Shown piece after piece: positions 33,990-36,829 of a stretch of DNA of 36,829 nucleotides. How positions within the stretch are numbered: position 1 is the first letter of the stretch; each line of letters starts with the position of its first letter. The notes under the pieces were generated by a model. That model did no database searches, was not told the DNA's origin, and saw only the letters and a list, made by a program, of their open reading frames with translations. Position numbers and translations under genes: made by a program. Source of the DNA: Candidatus Omnitrophota bacterium (GTDB lineage Bacteria > Omnitrophota > Gorgyraeia > Aquiviventales > Aquiviventaceae); the NCBI GenBank assembly GCA_023247275.1, contig JAHFGT010000019.1, forward strand, positions 1-36,829, in the 5' to 3' direction.

Positions 33990-35141
33990 CTATTTCCTGA
34001 GCAACTCTCGCACCTTGGCCAAGAACGAGCGGCGGGTCGGATGCGACTCCTCGCCCAGCGTCCGGCCCAACTCTTCAACGGTTCGTCGCTGGGCCGGGGT
34101 CAGGTTCGTCGGTGTTTCGACCATCACCCGCACCAACAAGTCGCCAGCCCGACCATCGTGCACATTGGCGACCCCTTTACCTCGAACTCGAAACACCGTG
34201 CTGCTCTGCGTCCCGGGCGGAATTTTCATCGTGACCCGGCCGTTCAGCGTCGGGATCTCCAGTTCGGTGCCAAGCGCGGCCTGAGTCATCGGCACCGGAT
34301 AGTCCAGTAACAGATCCGGTCCGTTGCGTTGGAACACTGGATGCGGGGCCACGTTCAAATGGACATACAGATCTCCGCGCCCCCGCGTGCCGGCTTCGCC
34401 TTCTCCCGTGAGCCGCAACCGCATCCCGGATTCCACGCCAGCCGGGACCTTCACTTGCAACTTTCGCTCAACGCTGACCCGGCCTTCGCCATGACACCGC
34501 GAGCAGGCGCGCTTGAGGGTACTCCCGGCTCCTCCACACTTGTGGCAGGCGCGAACCATGACCATAAACCCGGCGGCTTGCCGCATCTGTCCGCTGCCGC
34601 CACAGGTCGAACAAGTTTGTCGCTCGCCGCCTTCCCCCCGACATTCCGAGCACAGTTCGCGGCGATGAATCGTCACCGTCTTCTCGGTGCCTTTCGCAGC
34701 CTCTTCGAAAGCGAGCGGCACCTCGATCTCAAGATCTGCGCCTCGACGACCGCGCCGGCCGCTGCCGCCCCGCCCACCGCCGAACAGATCCAATCCGCCG
34801 CCGAGCAGGTCTTCAAAAATCGACCCGCCACTGCCGAACCCGAGATCCTCAAAGATGCTGGAGAAATCAGCGCCGCGGAAAATATCCTCGGTCGAGTACC
34901 GCTGGTCAAAGCCGCTATGGCCGTACTGATCATACACCGACCGTTTCTGCGGATCGGAGAGGACCGCGTACGCCTCTGAGATTTCTTTAAACCGCTCCTC
35001 AGCCTCCTTCTTCTGCTCGGCCGGCACCCGGTCTGGGTGATGCTTCATCGCCAGGGTGCGGTAGGTCTTCTTAATCTCATCGACCGACGCGGTCTTCGAG
35101 ATCCCAAGGATTTCGTAGTAATCTTTTTTCGTCACCGGCAT
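33990..35141 (-). CDS. dnaJ: Chaperone DnaJ (Hsp40)
   Basis: DnaJ delivers unfolded clients to DnaK and stimulates its ATPase. The 383-aa protein has a J-domain (residues 5-70, HPD at 35-37), a Gly/Phe-rich linker (about 80-135), the zinc-binding region with four CxxCxGxG repeats ([32 protein letters not shown]) and the C-terminal substrate domains. All parts are complete. The spacing between the first and second zinc motifs is slightly shorter than usual. It lies downstream of dnaK, separated by about 450 bases holding two small ORFs. No HrcA/CIRCE site is visible in this spacer; regulation is likely set upstream of dnaK beyond the window. Confidence 0.97.
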   Translation of the reverse strand: MPVTKKDYYEILGISKTASVDEIKKTYRTLAMKHHPDRVPAEQKKEAEERFKEISEAYAVLSDPQKRSVYDQYGHSGFDQRYSTEDIFRGADFSSIFEDLGFGSGGSIFEDLLGGGLDLFGGGRGGSGRRGRRGADLEIEVPLAFEEAAKGTEKTVTIHRRELCSECRGEGGERQTCSTCGGSGQMRQAAGFMVMVRACHKCGGAGSTLKRACSRCHGEGRVSVERKLQVKVPAGVESGMRLRLTGEGEAGTRGRGDLYVHLNVAPHPVFQRNGPDLLLDYPVPMTQAALGTELEIPTLNGRVTMKIPPGTQSSTVFRVRGKGVANVHDGRAGDLLVRVMVETPTNLTPAQRRTVEELGRTLGEESHPTRRSFLAKVRELLRK

Positions 35142-35177
35142 CGTTTATCTGAAACCTGAGAGGTCTCGTTGACGAAC

Positions 35178-35372
35178 TCAAAAGCACGTTGGGTTGCGTT
35201 CAAACCGATCGACGCCATCATAGCCTGCGGCTCGAAGTGAACCGGCAAAGAGATCGTGATCTTTCGATCGCAGCGCTGTCACTTCTTGCTTTGCCTGCTG
35301 CTGATCTGGTGTGAGCAACTCCTCAAGCCTCACCAGACCCACATACATCTGCGCAGCCTCTTTCAGTGTCAT
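35178..35372 (-). CDS. Small protein of unknown function
   Basis: I do not recognise this 64-aa protein. It begins MTLKEAAQMYVGLVRLEEL, is predicted soluble, and is mostly helical with a mixed charge pattern, then DHDLFAGSLRAAGYDGVDR. It has one Cys near the end (PTCF). The ATG at 35372 lies 2 bases after the TGA of the DUF2283-like frame, so the two look translationally coupled. A TTG two codons earlier overlaps that stop. It ends 36 bases before dnaJ. The paired small-gene layout is like an antitoxin module, but nothing toxin-like is seen. Being between dnaK and dnaJ, it would share their transcript. Confidence 0.55.
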   Translation of the reverse strand: MTLKEAAQMYVGLVRLEELLTPDQQQAKQEVTALRSKDHDLFAGSLRAAGYDGVDRFERNPTCF

Positions 35373-35374
35373 TT

Positions 35375-35566
35375 TCAAGAAACGAGCACCTCGACCGGCA
35401 GGTGCTTAATGGCGTGGCGCTTGCCAGAGAGGAAGTTCAGTTTCTCAAACCCGATGACTTTACCACGACGGTCTTTCACGAGCACAACTTCCTCGCCCGT
35501 TTCCTCACAGACCGGCTCGTTCTTCGGGTCGCTACACCAGACTCGGTACTTCTCTGGTTCTTTTGT
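35375..35566 (-). pseudogene. DUF2283-like (antitoxin-type) frame lacking any start codon
   Basis: The frame ending at TGA 35375 encodes EPEKYRVWCSDPKNEPV, EEVVLVKDRRGKVIGFEKL and NFLSGKRHAIKHLP. The GKVIGFExLNF strand resembles DUF2283, small beta-rich proteins often paired with toxins. An AGGAGA ribosome site lies at about 35579-35574, but no ATG, GTG, TTG, CTG, ATC, ATT or ATA follows in frame for more than 30 codons. The frame opens at the TGA near 35591. It therefore seems to have lost its start codon, or there is an assembly error of one or two bases. Family assignment is tentative. It lies just after dnaK. Confidence 0.5.
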
Positions 35567-35597
35567 CTGATGTCTCCTGTTTCAGGTCTTTGGTCTC

Positions 35598-36829
35598 TCA
35601 CTTCTTGTCGTCTTCGACTTTGAACTCGGCGTCGACGACTTTGTCGTCGCCGCCGGGCTTGTGGGTGGGCTGCTCTTCACCAGGCTCTGCCCCTTGCCCT
35701 GGACCGCCTGCCCCGGCCTCTGAGCCACCCGCTCCTGCTTTGGTAGCTTGCGTCTTCTTATACACTTCTTCGGCCAGCTTGTGCGAGCTCTTCAGGAGAT
35801 CCTCAAGTTCACGCCGGATCTTGGCTGGGTCGTCAGACGTGATCGTCTCACGCAGCTCTTTGATGTTCTGCTCGATTGATTGGCGCTCTGAGCTGGGGAG
35901 TTTGTCGCCGAGTTCTTTCAGGTTCTTCTCGACTTCATAGGCGCGATGTTCAGCTTCGTTGCGCACCTCGGCCAGCTCTTTGCGCTGCTTGTCCGCCTCG
36001 GCGAACTGCTCAGCTTGTTTTACCATCTTTTCGATCTCATCTTTATTGAGTTTCTGCGGCGCGGTGATCTTGATCGATTGCTCTTTCCCAGTTCCAAGAT
36101 CTTTCGCGGCCACATGGACGATGCCATTGGCGTCGATGTCAAAGCTCACTTCAATCTGCGGCATCCCACGCGGCGCGGCCGGGATCCCCACCAGATCAAA
36201 CCGGCCCAGCTCGGTGTTGTCCGCCGCCATCGGCCGCTCGCCTTGCAAGACGCGCACTGTCACCGCGGTCTGATGGTCAGACGCTGTCGAGAAGATCTGG
36301 CTCTTCCGGGTCGGGATCGTGGTGTTGCGTTCGATGAGCTTGGTGAAGATCCCGCCTTCGGTCTCGATCCCCAACGACAGCGGCGTCACATCCAGCAGCA
36401 GCACGTCTTTGACTTCGCCCTTGATAATGGCCGCTTGGATCGAGGCCCCCATCGCCACGCATTCCATCGGATCCACGCCGCGCTCAACTTTCTTCGCCAC
36501 GGTCTCCTCGACAAACCGTTGGACGATCGGCATCCGGGTCGGCCCGCCCACGAGGATGATCCGGTCGATCTCCGATGCCTTGAGCTTCGCGTCAGACATC
36601 GCATGCTCCACCGGCCCGCGGCATCGGCTGATGATCGGCTCCACCAGCCGCTCCAGCGTCGAGCGGGTCAGCTTCATGGTCAGATGCTTCGGCCCGGACG
36701 CATCCGCGGTGATAAACGGCAGGTTAATATCGGTCTCGAGCACGTTCGAGAGCTCGATCTTGGCTTTCTCGGCCGCCTCGCGGATCCGCTGGTACGCCAT
36801 CTTGTCGTTGCGCACATCGATCCCAGACT
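35598..36829 (-). CDS. dnaK: Chaperone DnaK (Hsp70), 5' end cut by window
   Basis: DnaK is the ATP-dependent Hsp70 chaperone. About 410 residues are visible, starting inside the nucleotide-binding domain at [20 protein letters not shown], roughly residue 240 of the E. coli protein. The second actin-like half is complete ([19 protein letters not shown]). The linker [16 protein letters not shown] and substrate-binding domain ([25 protein letters not shown]) follow, then a helical lid. The tail is Gly/Ala/Glu-rich and ends [16 protein letters not shown], close to the usual acidic end. The start and any heat-shock control lie past the right edge. dnaJ follows after two small frames. Confidence 0.97.
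   Translation of the reverse strand, partial: SGIDVRNDKMAYQRIREAAEKAKIELSNVLETDINLPFITADASGPKHLTMKLTRSTLERLVEPIISRCRGPVEHAMSDAKLKASEIDRIILVGGPTRMPIVQRFVEETVAKKVERGVDPMECVAMGASIQAAIIKGEVKDVLLLDVTPLSLGIETEGGIFTKLIERNTTIPTRKSQIFSTASDHQTAVTVRVLQGERPMAADNTELGRFDLVGIPAAPRGMPQIEVSFDIDANGIVHVAAKDLGTGKEQSIKITAPQKLNKDEIEKMVKQAEQFAEADKQRKELAEVRNEAEHRAYEVEKNLKELGDKLPSSERQSIEQNIKELRETITSDDPAKIRRELEDLLKSSHKLAEEVYKKTQATKAGAGGSEAGAGGPGQGAEPGEEQPTHKPGGDDKVVDAEFKVEDDKK

Overview
The window is about 36.8 kb of GC-rich DNA from a diderm bacterium. It carries an LptD outer-membrane LPS-assembly protein, a bacterial DnaK/DnaJ pair, AccD and GGDEF proteins. Every gene I can support lies on the minus strand, so transcription runs from high to low coordinates. 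I cannot name the species. A poorly characterised diderm lineage (for example an Omnitrophota-like bacterium) is only a weak impression. No rRNA, tRNA, CRISPR array, transposase or prophage gene was seen.

Right part (36829 to 22125), housekeeping: dnaK (5' end cut by the window), a start-less DUF2283-like remnant and a small unknown ORF, dnaJ, an FmdB zinc-ribbon protein, a VanZ-like membrane protein, DUF1015, accD with its own promoter, a UgpC/MsmX-type sugar ABC ATPase, two tandem diguanylate-cyclase-like GGDEF genes, a ROK kinase, a transaldolase, and a large LptD with an unusual N-terminal extension.

Centre and left (21726 to 1), surface polysaccharide locus of about 22 kb that continues past the left edge. 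Transcription appears to start at a TATAAT promoter in front of ugd. It runs through rmlC-like, rmlA, rmlB, rmlD, a WbpA-like dehydrogenase, a C4-epimerase-like SDR and a DegT/WbpE-like aminotransferase. A second putative promoter precedes a small LexA-type winged-helix gene that heads the rest: UDP-xylose synthase, an SxtJ-like protein, a NodU/TobZ carbamoyltransferase, a 58-aa DUF5989-like protein, a Gfo/Idh/MocA oxidoreductase, a WbpD-like acetyltransferase, an SDR, a WecB/WbpI-like 2-epimerase, gmd, fcl, a Wzm-type ABC permease, a glycosyltransferase, another nucleotide-sugar dehydrogenase and a truncated SDR. Most junctions overlap as ATGA or TGATG, so translation is probably coupled.

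How they work together: the enzymes can plausibly supply UDP-GlcA and UDP-Xyl (Ugd + UXS), dTDP-rhamnose or a relative (Rml), GDP-fucose (Gmd + Fcl), and UDP-GlcNAc(3NAc)A or UDP-ManNAc(3NAc)A (WbpA/B/E/D/I-like). O-carbamoylation would come from the carbamoyltransferase cassette, and export would use an ABC-2 permease whose ATPase is not in the window. The most interesting items are the LexA-type regulator with no canonical start codon, sitting under a promoter with an embedded palindrome; two intergenic palindromic repeat families, one of which encodes the tail of RmlD; and the odd small genes between dnaK and dnaJ.
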